Assembly (NCBI GenBank): GCA_963842955.1
Contig: CAWJIJ010000002.1
Span: 1 to 64,000, forward strand
Source of the DNA: JARFQW01 sp963842955
GTDB taxonomy: Bacteria; Pseudomonadota; Gammaproteobacteria; Steroidobacterales; XN24
Direction of reading: 5' to 3'
Length of the DNA stretch: 64,000 nucleotides
The position numbers and the translations under genes are program-made. A model generated the notes under the pieces. It did not search any database and was not told where the DNA came from. It saw only the letters and a list, made by a program, of their open reading frames with translations. Positions 36,863 to 47,157 of this stretch are shown here, in pieces; within the stretch, counting starts at the first letter, position 1; every line of letters starts with the position of its first letter.

Positions 36863-37546
36863 ATGCCCCATTTCCCCATCTGCCGCTGGCCGGTTTCGGA
36901 GCGCCCGAGAGAACGGCTGCTCAGGCGCGGTCCGGAGTCCCTTTCGGACGCCGAGCTGCTTGCGCTGTTTCTCGGCAGCGGAACCTCGGGGCAAAGCGCC
37001 GTCGATCTGGCCCGGCACCTGCTCGGCAGGTTCCACGACCTCCGCGGGCTGCTGAGCGCGGATCTCGAGTCCGCTACCCGTGCGCCGGGGCTCGGACCAG
37101 CCCGTTATGCCCTGCTCCAGGCGGCGCTGGAGATCAGCCGCCGCCACCTGGAACTGGCCCTGGAGAGGGGCCCGGGACTCGCCGGCCCGGCGGACGTTCA
37201 GCGCTTTCTGCGGGCCCGGCTTCGGGACCGTCCCCACGAGGTTTTCTGCTGCCTTTACCTGGACAACCGCCACCGGGTCATCGCCTTCGAGGAACTGTTC
37301 AGGGGCACGATCGATGGCGCGAGCGTCCATCCCAGGGAGGTGGTCAAGCAGGCCCTGGGGCACAACGCCGCCGCCGTGATTCTCGCCCACAACCATCCCT
37401 CCGGCATCGCCGAGCCGAGCCAGGCGGACGAGCTGATCACCCGCAGGCTCCGGAGCGGCCTGGGCCTGGTGGACATCCAGATTCTCGATCACCTGGTCGT
37501 CGGGGACACCGGCTGCGTCTCGTTTGCGGAACGCGGTCTGCTCTAG
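36863..37546 (+). CDS. radC: RadC/YicR family JAB-domain protein
   Basis: A 227-residue protein with an N-terminal helix-hairpin-helix part (SLSDAELLALFLGSGT, GLGPARYALLQAALEI) and a C-terminal JAB/MPN domain carrying the metal motif HNHPSGIAEPSQAD. RadC was named for a DNA-repair phenotype later assigned to recG, so its real function is uncertain; it may be a metalloprotease-like or DNA-linked protein. It lies upstream of rpmB-rpmG, the conserved gammaproteobacterial order. Confidence 0.93.
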   Translation: MPHFPICRWPVSERPRERLLRRGPESLSDAELLALFLGSGTSGQSAVDLARHLLGRFHDLRGLLSADLESATRAPGLGPARYALLQAALEISRRHLELALERGPGLAGPADVQRFLRARLRDRPHEVFCCLYLDNRHRVIAFEELFRGTIDGASVHPREVVKQALGHNAAAVILAHNHPSGIAEPSQADELITRRLRSGLGLVDIQILDHLVVGDTGCVSFAERGLL

Positions 37547-37633
37547 GGCCTTGCCCGAAGAAGGATCCGCTGGTATAAAAGCGGGCTCTTTGACGGCCCT
37601 GCGGGCCCGTAAAGCTATAGATGAGGTAGAGTC

Positions 37634-37870
37634 ATGTCGAGAGTTTGTCAGGTGACCGGCAAGCGCCCGACCACCGGAAACAACGTCTCGCACGCCAACA
37701 ACAAGACCCGGCGCCGGTTCCTTCCGAACCTGCACACGCACCGGTTCTGGCTTGGCAGCGAAAAGCGGTTCGTGAAGCTTCGGGTCTCCCAGAAGGGTCT
37801 GCGCATGATCGACAAGATCGGCATCGAGCAGATCGTGGCCGACCTGCGCTCCCGCGGCGAAAAGGTCTGA
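37634..37870 (+). CDS. rpmB: 50S ribosomal protein L28
   Basis: A 78-residue basic ribosomal protein with the canonical start SRVCQVTGKRPTTGNNVSHA and end IGIEQIVADLRSRGEKV. It is the first gene of the rpmB-rpmG operon. GAGGTAGAG upstream serves as ribosome-binding site. Confidence 0.98.
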   Translation: MSRVCQVTGKRPTTGNNVSHANNKTRRRFLPNLHTHRFWLGSEKRFVKLRVSQKGLRMIDKIGIEQIVADLRSRGEKV

Positions 37871-37882
37871 CGGAGGTCCGCC

Positions 37883-38038
37883 ATGAGAGATAAAATTCGC
37901 CTGGTATCCAGCGCCGGTACCGGTCACTTCTACACCACCGCCAAGAACAAGCGGATCCATCCCGAAAAGATGGAGACCAAGAAGTACGATCCGGTCGTGC
38001 GCAAGCACGTGATCTACAAGGAAGCCAAGATCAAGTAG
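37883..38038 (+). CDS. rpmG: 50S ribosomal protein L33
   Basis: A 51-residue ribosomal protein starting MRDKIRLVSSAGTGHFYTT and ending VIYKEAKIK. This is the zinc-free type: the two CxxC motifs are absent, replaced by IRLVSSAG and YDPVVRKH. It lies 12 bases after rpmB with GGAGG six bases upstream of the ATG, and is followed by a strong terminator. Confidence 0.97.
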   Translation: MRDKIRLVSSAGTGHFYTTAKNKRIHPEKMETKKYDPVVRKHVIYKEAKIK

Positions 38039-38071
38039 GCTTTCTGGTCGGTTCGGCAGACAAATAAAAAG

Positions 38072-38095
38072 GCCCGCCTTCCGGCGGGCTTTTTT
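38072..38095 (+). terminator. Rho-independent terminator after rpmG
   Basis: GCCCGCC-TTCC-GGCGGGC hairpin at 38072-38089 followed by six T residues, 33 bases past the rpmG stop. An A tract precedes it, so it could also act weakly on the minus strand for the converging desaturase gene. Confidence 0.92.
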
Positions 38096-38158
38096 GTGGG
38101 TGACGCCTCAGCGGGGCCGGCGGGTCCGCCCCCGGCCGGCCGTACTAACCGGCCGCGT

Positions 38159-39347
38159 TTACTGAACGGCGGACCGGATTCCGTAATGGCGCAGACTTTG
38201 CGCGAAATCCTCCAGCGCCTTGATGCCACTGGCCTCCGCCTGGGCGCACCACTCCTTCAGGCCGGCGATCAGCCGCTCATTGCTGGCGGTGGTTTCTCCC
38301 CACAGGGCCTGAAGGCGCTGGCGGTATTCCACGACCGTCGCCAGGGATTGGCTCTCCGCCAGCATGGCGGCCAGGCGCTGACGGCCCTCCGCCGTCGATC
38401 AGCCGTGGCTGACGAACCAGCAGCCGGCCGGCGCGGCGCGGCAGATCGCCCAAACGGGCGCGCTCTCGCTTCCAGACCGGCAGGGTGACCCGCTTGCTGT
38501 AGGCCCGCAGCACGTCCATGCGGTTGACGACGACGGCCCGCACGGTCTCCAGGTCGATCTGATCCCGGTCTTCCACGGTTTTCGGCGGCAGACGCCGGAC
38601 CGTCGCAAGACCGAAGAACGACAGGACCTGAATCACGAACCAGCCGATATCGAACTCCCACCGGCGCATCGAGAACCGCGCCGATGACGGGTAGGCATGG
38701 TGATTGTTGTGCAGCTCTTCGCCGCCCAGCAGCACGCCCCAGGGAACGATGTTTCGCGAGGCGTCTTCGGACTCGAAGTTCCGGTAGCCGAAATGGTGGC
38801 CCACGCCATTGATGATCCCGGCGGCCATCAACGGCTGAGACACCAGCTGAACGGCGATCATGATGATGCCGGGCACCCCGAACAGGACCAGGAAGCTCAG
38901 GACCATGAAGCCCATGCCCCAGTAAGAGCGGCCGGTATAGACGTGGCGCTCCAACCAGTCCTCGGGACAGCCGCGGCCGTACTTTTCCCGGGTTTCCGGC
39001 CGATCGGCCTCTTCCTGGTAAAGCTCGGCGCCCTCCAGCAGGACCTTCTTGAGACCGTAAACCACCGGGCTATGGGGATCTTCTGCCGTTTCGCACTTGG
39101 CGTGGTGCTTGCGGTGAACCGCCACCCACTCCCGGGTGACGATGCCGGTGGTGAACCAGAGCCAGAACCGGAACACGTGGCGCACCGCCGGGTGCAGATC
39201 CACGGCGCGGTGGGTGGCATCGCGATGCAGATAAATGGTCACGCTCAGCACGGTGAGCTGAATCATGAGGAACGAGGCAACAACGTAGCCCCAGCCGCTG
39301 AGATTGAGGACCCCGCGGAAATGGTCCATGAGAAGTACAAAATCCAT
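38159..39347 (-). CDS. membrane fatty acid desaturase, Delta9 acyl type (frameshifted near 38390)
   Basis: An integral-membrane di-iron desaturase of the OLE1/DesC kind. All three His boxes are seen: HRDATHR near residue 42, HRKHH near 80 and HNNHHAYP near 215. Hydrophobic pairs lie before and between them. It would introduce a cis double bond into acyl chains for membrane fluidity. The main frame continues to VRQPRLIDG, then loses homology. The real C-terminus (EGRQRLAAMLAES to HYGIRSAVQ) is in the frame ending at 38159. Dropping one G from GGCGGAGG near 38390 restores about 395 residues. Confidence 0.87.
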
Positions 39348-39481
39348 CCGTCAGACCCGTAGTTGCCTGCATTCAAACGCCGACCAACTATAGCCCAAGC
39401 CGCCCCCCGGCTACAGGCACCGGGCCAATTACCCGCCGTGGCGCTATGCTGTACCGCAGCGTTTTGCTGCGGCCCGTCAAG

Positions 39482-40297
39482 ATGCCTGAACTGCCTGAAG
39501 TGGAAACCACGCGCCGCGGCATCCTGCCGTGGATCGAGGGGGAAACCGTGGCCCGCGTGGCGGTCCGGGACCGCCGGCTCCGCTGGCCCGTACCCGCCGG
39601 CCTCGCCGAACGTCTCGAGGGACAGGCCATCCGGACCGTAAACCGGCGCGCCAAGTACCTGCTGTTCGACACAGCTGCGGGCACCATGCTCCTGCATCTC
39701 GGCATGTCAGGAAGCCTGCGGGTCCTGGAGGGCCCGGTACCGCCGGGGGCCCACGATCACCTGGACATCGATTTCGCCGGCGGTCGCCGGCTGCGCTTCA
39801 ACGACCCGCGGCGCTTCGGGTCCGTGCACTGGGTTCGTGGCGATGCGCTCAGCCACCCGCTCCTGAAGGATCTCGGCCCCGAGCCGCTGGGTCCGGATTT
39901 CAGCGGCGAACGACTCTACGCGGGCAGCCGCGGCCGGCGGGTTTCCATCAAGCCCTACATCATGAACGGCCGGGTGGTGGTGGGGGTGGGCAACATTTAC
40001 GCCAGCGAGGCGTTGTACCGGGCCGGGATCCATCCGCGGAGGCCGGCGGGGCGGATTTCCCTTCGCCGCATGAACACGCTGGCCGGGGCGATCCGCGATG
40101 TGCTCGCCGAGGCCATCGACCAGGGCGGCACGACCCTGCGGGACTTCACCTGGGGCGACGGGCGGCCCGGCTACTTCCAGCAGCAGCTCGCCGTTTACGG
40201 GCGCGCCGGCGATCCCTGCCCGGGCTGCGGCCAGCCGCTGCGCTCGGAGGTCCTCGGCCAGCGGGCGACCTTTTACTGTGCCGCCTGCCAGCGCTGA
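39482..40297 (+). CDS. mutM: formamidopyrimidine-DNA glycosylase
   Basis: A 271-residue base-excision repair glycosylase/AP lyase acting on 8-oxoguanine. It begins PELPEVETTRRG, with catalytic Pro2 and Glu3 after Met removal, contains RRAKYLLF with the conserved Lys and VGNIYASEALYRAGIHP, and ends in a zinc finger (CPGCGQPL ... FYCAACQR). ATG 39482 is the family start; upstream in-frame codons are spurious. Confidence 0.96.
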   Translation: MPELPEVETTRRGILPWIEGETVARVAVRDRRLRWPVPAGLAERLEGQAIRTVNRRAKYLLFDTAAGTMLLHLGMSGSLRVLEGPVPPGAHDHLDIDFAGGRRLRFNDPRRFGSVHWVRGDALSHPLLKDLGPEPLGPDFSGERLYAGSRGRRVSIKPYIMNGRVVVGVGNIYASEALYRAGIHPRRPAGRISLRRMNTLAGAIRDVLAEAIDQGGTTLRDFTWGDGRPGYFQQQLAVYGRAGDPCPGCGQPLRSEVLGQRATFYCAACQR

Positions 40298-40351
40298 GCC
40301 CGGCTCCATCCGCCGGCCCTGCACTGGCCGGCGTCCGGGCGAAACCGCAGG

Positions 40352-42025
40352 TCAGTAGATCCGGCTTTCGCCCTGGCCGCGGGGGTCGGAAGCGGCCTGG
40401 ACCTCGCCGGTGGCGCGATCCCAGGTCACGATCTGCATGTTGCCGTAGAGCCGCGAGCTTTTCTTCAAGGTGTGACCCATCGCGTTCAGGGCCGCGATCT
40501 CCTCGGCATCGAAGGCCAGGGGCTCGTAAACAAGTTCATCCGGAAGGTACTGATGATGAAAGCGAGGCAGGCCCGCCATGCCGGCGGCGTCGGCCCCGTC
40601 GATCCAGGCCAGGCTCGCCAGGAGCACCATGCTGATGATGCGACTGCCGCCGGGGGTGCCAAGGATCGCCACGCCGCGGTCGGACTCCAGGAACGTCGGG
40701 GTCATGCTCGAGAGCATCCGCTTGCCCGGCGCGACTTCGTTGGCCTCCGCGCCCACCAGCTGAAACAGGTTGGGCTCGCCCGGCTTGACCGAGAAATCGT
40801 CCATCTCGTTGTTCAGCATGACGCCGGTCTCCGGCTCGACGTATCCCGATCCGAACCAGCCGTTGATGGACTGGGTTCCCGCGACCCGGTTGCCGGCCTG
40901 GTCGAGAACCGAGAAATGGCTGGTGTCATCGGCTTCCCGCTGCCGGTACGCGGGTGGCAGGCTCGCCGACGGCGTCGCCCGGTCCAGGCGAATCGTGGCC
41001 CGCTGCCCGGCGGCATAGAACGGGTGCACGAGCTGGGCAACCGGCGCGGAGACGAAATCGGGATCCCCGAGGTACTGGGCCCGGTCGCGGTAAGCGCGGC
41101 GCATGGCTTCGGTGAGCAGATGCACCCGGGTGACCCGGTCCATATCGGCAAACCGGTAGCCGTCCAGGATATTGAAGATGTTCGCCAGCGCCACGCCGCC
41201 GGCCGACGGCAGCGAGGCGGCCACAACGCGCACGCCCCGGTACTCGAACACCACCGGCGGCCGCTCCTTGACGGTGTAGGCCGCCAGGTCCTCCAGGGTC
41301 CAGATGCCCCCTTCCGCGCGCACGCCGCGGACCAACGCGTCGGCAACGGGGCCCCGGTAGAAGCCGTCGGCCCCCTCGCTGGCGATCCGCTCCAGTGTCC
41401 CGGCCAGGCCCGGCTGGCGAATGACATGCCCTAACGGCGGCACCTCGCCGTCGAGCAGGAACGTGTCCGCCGATCCGGAAAAACGCGCCAGCAGATCCCG
41501 CTTGAACTTCAGGCCCCGCTGCATGCGGGCATCCAGCGGAAACCCGTTCCGGGCGAGTCGGATCGCCGGAGCCAGGCTCTGCGCCAGCGAAAGCTCGCCG
41601 TAGTTTCGGCTCATGTGTTCCAGCCCGGCCGGCACGCCCGGAATGCCCGCCGCCAGAACGCCATCCTTGGACAGTCGCGCGATGGCCGCGCCCTTCTCGT
41701 CCAGGTACATGTCCCGGGTGGCAGCCAGCGGCGCAACCTCCCGGCCGTCTACCATGACCTCGAACCCGTCGGCGGCCCGGTGCAGCAACCAGAACCCGCC
41801 CCCGCCGATACCCGAGCTGTAGCCCTCCACGACGGACAGCGCGGCGCTGACCGCCACGGCCGCATCGAAGGCATTGCCGCCGGCGGCGAGAACCTCCAGG
41901 CCAGCCTCGGTGGCCAGGGGATGCGCGCTTGCGATAGCGGCCTTGCCCGGCGCATCGGCCGCACCCGCCGGCAGAACAATTGTGCCGAGCACGATCCACA
42001 GGGCCAGTTTGCGCAAAGGCGTCAT
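40352..42025 (-). CDS. ggt: gamma-glutamyltransferase, soluble periplasmic form
   Basis: A 557-residue precursor with a cleavable signal peptide (LWIVLGTIVLPAGAADA) and no lipobox. The autoprocessing site and nucleophile is Thr368 in ADDTSHFSVLD; GGGGFWLLHR near residue 76 and KRMLSSMTPTF are the other landmarks. It would hydrolyse or transfer gamma-glutamyl groups from glutathione in the periplasm. Substrate-loop sequences differ from those of the first ggt (5297-7033), so the two may have different acceptors. Single-gene unit, convergent with mutM. Confidence 0.93.
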   Translation of the reverse strand: MTPLRKLALWIVLGTIVLPAGAADAPGKAAIASAHPLATEAGLEVLAAGGNAFDAAVAVSAALSVVEGYSSGIGGGGFWLLHRAADGFEVMVDGREVAPLAATRDMYLDEKGAAIARLSKDGVLAAGIPGVPAGLEHMSRNYGELSLAQSLAPAIRLARNGFPLDARMQRGLKFKRDLLARFSGSADTFLLDGEVPPLGHVIRQPGLAGTLERIASEGADGFYRGPVADALVRGVRAEGGIWTLEDLAAYTVKERPPVVFEYRGVRVVAASLPSAGGVALANIFNILDGYRFADMDRVTRVHLLTEAMRRAYRDRAQYLGDPDFVSAPVAQLVHPFYAAGQRATIRLDRATPSASLPPAYRQREADDTSHFSVLDQAGNRVAGTQSINGWFGSGYVEPETGVMLNNEMDDFSVKPGEPNLFQLVGAEANEVAPGKRMLSSMTPTFLESDRGVAILGTPGGSRIISMVLLASLAWIDGADAAGMAGLPRFHHQYLPDELVYEPLAFDAEEIAALNAMGHTLKKSSRLYGNMQIVTWDRATGEVQAASDPRGQGESRIY

Positions 42026-42121
42026 CGTCTACTCCGTGTCAGGGGGGAAATCGCAAGAGGATGCCATTGTCAGTCAGCGTTGAACGGTCGAGTAAAGGCG
42101 TCGGGTCGCCCACGGTCGCTA

Positions 42122-42373
42122 TCAAGCCCGTGCTCCAAGGCGGCGGGCCTTGTCGAGCAAGGCCTGGGGACCCTCGACATGTTCCGGGTCCAGCTCGATG
42201 CAGTCCACCGGGCAGACGTCGATGCACTGGGGCGTATCGAAATGACCCACACACTCGGTGCATTTGTCGGGATGAATCTCGAAGATCTCCGGACCCATGC
42301 TGATGGCCTCGTTAGGGCATTCGGGCGTGCAGACATCGCAGTTGATGCAGGTGTCGAGAATCCTCAGCGCCAT
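42122..42373 (-). CDS. fdx: YfhL-type 2[4Fe-4S] ferredoxin
   Basis: An 83-residue ferredoxin starting MALRILDTCINCDVCTPECP. The first cluster motif is CxxCxxCxxxC and the second is CTECVGHFDTPQCIDVCP, with the longer insertion typical of the YfhL / Allochromatium-type ferredoxins. These carry two low-potential [4Fe-4S] clusters with very different potentials. ATG 42373 follows immediately after coaD (1-base gap), so rsmD-coaD-fdx form one operon. Confidence 0.94.
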   Translation of the reverse strand: MALRILDTCINCDVCTPECPNEAISMGPEIFEIHPDKCTECVGHFDTPQCIDVCPVDCIELDPEHVEGPQALLDKARRLGARA

Positions 42374-42374
42374 G

Positions 42375-42851
42375 TCAGCGGCGCTTGGCTTCCAGGGCGC
42401 GGCGAACCGACGGCGGGACGAACTTGGACACGTCCCCCCCGAGCAGCGCAATCTCCCGCACCATGCTGGATGAAATAAAGCTGAACTGCTCGGTGGGCGT
42501 GAGAAACACCGTCTCGACGTCGTCGTTGAGCTGCCGGCTCATTGTGGCCAGCTGAAACTCGAACTCGAAGTCCGACACGGCGCGCAGGCCGCGAATCATG
42601 ACTTCGAGGCCGGATTCCCGGGCCAGCTCCACGGTCAGCCCGGTGTAGCCCATGACCTGGACGTTGTCGATGCTGTCCAGCACGTCCCGGGCGAGCGTCA
42701 CCCGCTCTTCCAGGCTGAACAGCGGCGCCTTGGCGGGGTTGGCGGCAATCGCCACCACCACCTTCTCGAAGATTCGGGACGAGCGCCGGATCAGGTCGAC
42801 ATGACCATTGGTAATCGGATCGAAGGTGCCGGGGTAAAGCGCGGAACTCAT
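42375..42851 (-). CDS. coaD: phosphopantetheine adenylyltransferase
   Basis: A 158-residue nucleotidyltransferase, the fourth step of CoA synthesis. The start ALYPGTFDPITNGHVDLI holds the T/HxGH motif; MIRGLRAVSDFEFEFQLA and the ISSSMVREIA segment complete the active site. ATG 42851 overlaps the rsmD stop by four bases. The rsmD-coaD pair is widespread in proteobacteria. Confidence 0.97.
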   Translation of the reverse strand: MSSALYPGTFDPITNGHVDLIRRSSRIFEKVVVAIAANPAKAPLFSLEERVTLARDVLDSIDNVQVMGYTGLTVELARESGLEVMIRGLRAVSDFEFEFQLATMSRQLNDDVETVFLTPTEQFSFISSSMVREIALLGGDVSKFVPPSVRRALEAKRR

Positions 42852-43468
42852 TGGGTCGCCTGCGGGCCTGTTGTCTCGCCGAAACGCGCCAGATGGTAAC
42901 CCACCTGACCGGCGCGCGCGCTGCGGAACAGGGCCCATCCCGGCGGAAGTTCGGGACGGCCCTGCGCGGCGGGTGCTTCGAGATAGACCCTGGCCGTCGC
43001 CGACAGCCAGCCCTTCTCCAGTGCCGCGCAGACCGGCGCGAGCAGATCCATCGCATAGGGCGGATCGACGAACACGACATCGAAGGGACGCGCCGCCGTC
43101 GAGAGGAAGGGCAACACATCAGCCGTGACGATTTCTGCGCGCTCGCACCGCAGCAATTCAATGGCATCGCGAATTCCCCGGGATGCCGGTGGATCCTTTT
43201 CGACGAAGGTCACGGCCGCCGCGCCCCGGGACAATGCTTCCAGACCGAGGGCGCCCGTGCCCGCGAAGAGATCCAGGCACCGTGAACCGGCCACCACGGG
43301 TGAAAGCCAGTTAAACAGCGTTTCCCGGACCCGGTCGGGCGTCGGGCGCAGACCGCCGCGGGCGAGAATCGGCAGCCGGCGGCCTCGCCATTCACCACCG
43401 ATGATCCGGAAATCCCCCGGCGGGGTGCCGCCGGACGAGACCCGCCGATGCCTGCTTCGTCTTGCCAT
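42848..43468 (-). CDS. rsmD: 16S rRNA (guanine(966)-N(2))-methyltransferase RsmD
   Basis: A 206-residue SAM-dependent methyltransferase for m2G966. Motif I is CLDLFAGTGALGLEALSRGA, the catalytic motif is FVDPPY, and the N-terminus has RIIGGEWRGRRLP with RPTPDRVRETLFNWL, all diagnostic. ATG 43468 was chosen; the longer open frame upstream adds unrelated sequence. First gene of rsmD-coaD-fdx. Confidence 0.95.
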   Translation of the reverse strand: MARRSRHRRVSSGGTPPGDFRIIGGEWRGRRLPILARGGLRPTPDRVRETLFNWLSPVVAGSRCLDLFAGTGALGLEALSRGAAAVTFVEKDPPASRGIRDAIELLRCERAEIVTADVLPFLSTAARPFDVVFVDPPYAMDLLAPVCAALEKGWLSATARVYLEAPAAQGRPELPPGWALFRSARAGQVGYHLARFGETTGPQATQ

Positions 43469-43564
43469 ACGCTCTGATCCTGAGCTTGAAAGCGCTTGAT
43501 AAACAAGCGTAGTCTTACGTCCGATAATTCTTATAAGATCCCCCTCGCAGGAGGAGTCAGAATA

Positions 43565-45971
43565 ATGCGAACCCTCTATGGCGCCCTCGTGGCGTCCGTG
43601 GCACTTGTGCTTTCGGGCTGCCTGTCCGACGGACACGATCCGGACGGCCCCAGCCGAAGCGACCAGAGCACCGGCATCCCGGCAGGACCTGACGACAGTG
43701 CACCGGAATTCCGGGCAACCTGGGATCCGCTGAACGCGCTCCTGCCTTACCCGAACGACATCACGGGTTTCCTGCTGGCCTCCGCCTCGGACCCGAGCTT
43801 TGTCTCCGACGGCACGCTGAGCGTTCCGGTGACGCCATTCCAAGTGCAGGTCGGCGTCGTCAACCAGCTGGACGGCTTCTCCACCACCTCCTCCTTTAGC
43901 GCCAACTTCACCGGAAGCGTGGACCCGGCGTCCGTGACCCCGGCCTCGGTGTTCGTCGTGGAAGTCGCGCTGGATCGTGCGACCCGGGCCGTGGTCGGGT
44001 TGTCCGACACGACGATCTGCAAGCTGGGGCTGGCGCCGCAGGAAGTGTGCCCGTTCCCGCCCACCGGTAACCCGTTCCTCGTGCCCGGCGTGGACATCGA
44101 CATCGGCGTGACCCAGGCCATCGACGCCAGCGGCCAGCAGGTCGTGATCGATCCGATCAATGCGCTCAACGGCAACCGTCTCAACCAGCTCACGCCGGGC
44201 ACGGAAAACGGCTACCTGGTGATCGTGACCAACGGGGTCACGAACACGAGCGGTACGCCCGCCGCCGCGGACACTAGCTACGAGCAGATCAAGCAGGGTT
44301 ACCTGGCCGGCGTCATCGAGATTCCGGACGATCCGTCGTCTATCGATCCCGACGCACTCACGCCGGAGGAACTACTGGCGCTGTTCACGGCCGCACAGCT
44401 CGCGACGGCCGAGGCCCTCGGCATCGACGTGAACTCGATCGTGGTCACCAGCAGCTTCACGACGCTGGACACCACAACGGTTCTCGGAGCAACCGTGTCC
44501 ACCGCCCAGCCGCTGCCCTCGCAATTGCAGCCGCTGGTGACGCCCGTTGACCTGCCGGATCCCACCGGCCAGATTCCCGGCGGCGTGCTGCCGGCCGGCA
44601 CGCCCGTGACCACGGACCTGGTCTACGCGCTGCTGGGCCAGCCGGATCCCACGCCGGGCACGATGGCCCTCTACGGCGGCGTGCTGCAGGGCCTGCCCTA
44701 CTATCTGAAGATTCCGGAGGACGTGAACGACACGTCCATGCTCACGGAATACTGGACCGCCGCGGCCGGCGCCAACCCGCTGGATCCGAGCAGCACGACC
44801 ATTTCCAAGTTCAACCCGTTCCCGGTGCCCAAGGACCCGGAGAACCCGACGGTCAACGTCCCGATCCTCATGGCCGTGTCGCTGGACGCGCAGGGTGCGC
44901 CGATCATCGGCGGGCCGTTGGTCATCGCCGGCCACGGGCTGACGCGCAACCGGACGGACGTTGCTTGCACTGGCCGAGAAGTGGGTGGCCGCCGGCGCCA
45001 CGGTCGTGGCCATCGACACGCCGGTCCACGGCATCGCCGCGCCGGAAATCGACTTCGCGAACCTCACACCGGAGGAGCTGGCGCAGATCCTGGCCGAGTC
45101 GCCAACCGCGCTGTTCCGCGTCCCGGGCGTGCCGGAGCGGACCTTCGACGTGGATCTTGTCACCGGCGGTTCACCGGGCACGCCGCCGGACGGTGAAATC
45201 GATCCGTCGGGCGCCCACTGGATCAACGTGGGCAGCCCGCTGACCACCCGCGACCAGTGGCGGCAGGCGGCAGCCGACGTCATCACGCTGGTCCTGTCGG
45301 CGCCGAACTTCGACATCACCGGCGACGGCGCCCCCGACTACGGCGCCAGCACTCTGCACTACGAGGGCATATCGCTTGGCGGCATCATCGGGTCCATCGC
45401 GGTCGGCGCGTTGGGCGAGAACTCGACCCTGGCATCGGCCACCCTCGGTGTCGCGGGCGGCGGCATCGCCGACCTGGCGCTGGATTCCTTCGCGTTCGGC
45501 GCGTCTATCGAGGCGGGCCTCAAGGCCCAGGGACTGACGCCGAACACGACGATCTACAACTACTTCTTCCGGGACTTCGGCAATGCCCTGGACGCGGGCG
45601 ACCCCCTGAGCTACGCGCCCAACTCGGTGACGCCCGTGCACCTGATCACCGTGAAGGGCGATACGGTGGTCCCCAACTCCTCCAGCACGCGGCTGATCAA
45701 CGCCTTCAATGCGGTGGAACTGACGACGCCGGGCGCCAACGATGTGTCGGCCAACGGCGCGACCCGGATCTGCTTCATCGAGGGCAGCCACGGCTCCCAG
45801 GCGGACCCGTCCGCCAGCCTGGCGGCGACCCTGGAGATGGCCACGGAAACCGTCACTTTCGGCGGCAGCCTGGGCACGGTCCTGCCAATCAGCGATCCGT
45901 CGGTGATCGGCAGCTTCGAAGCCGGCGACTGCCAGGCACCGGATCGGCCGCGGGAAAACGAGCCGCAGTAA
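43565..45971 (+). CDS. VolA/Pla-1-type extracellular lipase lipoprotein (frameshifted near 44961)
   Basis: A large surface lipoprotein of about 800 residues once repaired. The signal ends VLSGC, giving a lipid anchor at Cys19, with AGGAGG upstream of ATG 43565. The N-terminal 280 residues match the bacterial virulence-factor lipase N-terminal domain (FRATWDPLNALLPYPNDI). The hydrolase part includes VIAGHGLTRNR and the nucleophile elbow YEGISLGGIIGS, with a His-containing FIEGSHGSQ near the end. The frame breaks after RNRTDV and resumes at LALAEKWVAAG. Dropping one T of GACGTTGC restores RTDVLALAEKW. Relatives release fatty acids from phospholipids or lysolecithin outside the cell. Confidence 0.85.
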
Positions 45972-45997
45972 CCCGGAACGAAGCAAAGGCAGTTAGA

Positions 45998-46022
45998 GGG
46001 CGGCTCCGGCCGCCCTTTTTTT
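45998..46022 (+). terminator. Rho-independent terminator after the lipase
   Basis: GGGCGGC-TCCG-GCCGCCC hairpin (45998-46015) followed by seven T residues, 26 bases after the lipase stop codon. Confidence 0.92.
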
Positions 46023-46176
46023 GCCTGCGCCAGGTCAGCATGGCCGCGTCAATGGCCCCGGGCCGCGCCGATCTCTCCGGGACGGGCGCGCCGATATCGG
46101 TCAGTGGTCGGGCCGACCGACTTCGCGCTGCCGGTCACTCCGCAGGGTCATTCGCTTGGGGTAGCATACGAACCCC

Positions 46177-47157
46177 ATGACCGACCCACGAACCCCAGGC
46201 AACGACTCCGCGGACAAGCCCCGGAAGGGTTTCTTTCGCCGTCTTCGCGAACGCCTCAACCAGGGCGACTCCTGGCTCACCTATGACCTGGCTCACCTCC
46301 TGCCGGGGGGCAAGCCGGACGAAGCCTTTATCGAGGAAATGGAGACCAGGCTTCTGACCGGCGACGTCGGCGTAGACGCCACCGAGGAGATTATCGGCAG
46401 CCTCGAGCGCAAGCTCTGGCGGGACGAACTCAAGGACACCCGCGCCGTTGTCGCGACCATCAGGGAATCGCTGCTGGAAATCCTTGCGCCCTGTGAGCAG
46501 CCGCTGGTGGTGCCGGAGACGCCGAGGCCCTGGGTGATCCTCGTCGTGGGGGTCAACGGCGCGGGCAAGACCACCACCATCGGCAAGATTGCACGGCGGC
46601 TGAGCGGACAGGGCCACTCGGTCCTGATCGCGGCAGGGGACACATTCCGCGCCGCCGCCGTCGAGCAGCTCCAGGTCTGGGGTCAGCGCAACGACGTGCC
46701 GGTCATTGCCCAGCAGGCAGGGGCCGATCCGGCGGCGGTGGTTTTCGACGCCGTCCAGTCGGCCCAGGCACGCAGCATCGACGTGGTCATTGCCGACACG
46801 GCCGGTCGCCTGCATACCCAGGAAAACCTCATGGAGGAGCTCGCCAAGGTCAAGCGCGTGGTGGCCAAGCTCGATCCGGAGGCGCCCCACGAGATCCTGC
46901 TGGTGCTCGACGGCTCCACCGGGCAGAACGCGCTGATCCAGGCCCGCCGCTTCAACGAGGCGGTCGGGGTCACGGGGGTCGCCATCACGAAGCTGGACGG
47001 TTCGGCCAAGGGCGGCAGCCTGGTGGCGGTGGCCAAGGAGCTCAAGGTCCCGATCCGGTTCATCGGCATCGGCGAAAGCGCGGACGACCTGGACGTGTTC
47101 GAGGCCGGCCCGTTCCTGGACGCGCTCATGGAAGGAACCGGGGCCAACGCCGGGTGA
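46177..47157 (+). CDS. ftsY: signal recognition particle receptor FtsY
   Basis: A 326-residue SRP GTPase that docks ribosome-SRP complexes at the membrane. NG-domain motifs: GVNGAGKTTTIGKIA (G1), DTFRAAAVEQLQ (G2/insertion box), DTAGRLHTQENLM (G3), TKLDGSAKGG (G4) and GIGESADDLDVF. The acidic A domain is much shorter than in E. coli FtsY (about 497 residues), common outside the Enterobacterales. First gene of ftsY-ftsE-ftsX; its stop overlaps the ftsE GTG start. Confidence 0.97.
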   Translation: MTDPRTPGNDSADKPRKGFFRRLRERLNQGDSWLTYDLAHLLPGGKPDEAFIEEMETRLLTGDVGVDATEEIIGSLERKLWRDELKDTRAVVATIRESLLEILAPCEQPLVVPETPRPWVILVVGVNGAGKTTTIGKIARRLSGQGHSVLIAAGDTFRAAAVEQLQVWGQRNDVPVIAQQAGADPAAVVFDAVQSAQARSIDVVIADTAGRLHTQENLMEELAKVKRVVAKLDPEAPHEILLVLDGSTGQNALIQARRFNEAVGVTGVAITKLDGSAKGGSLVAVAKELKVPIRFIGIGESADDLDVFEAGPFLDALMEGTGANAG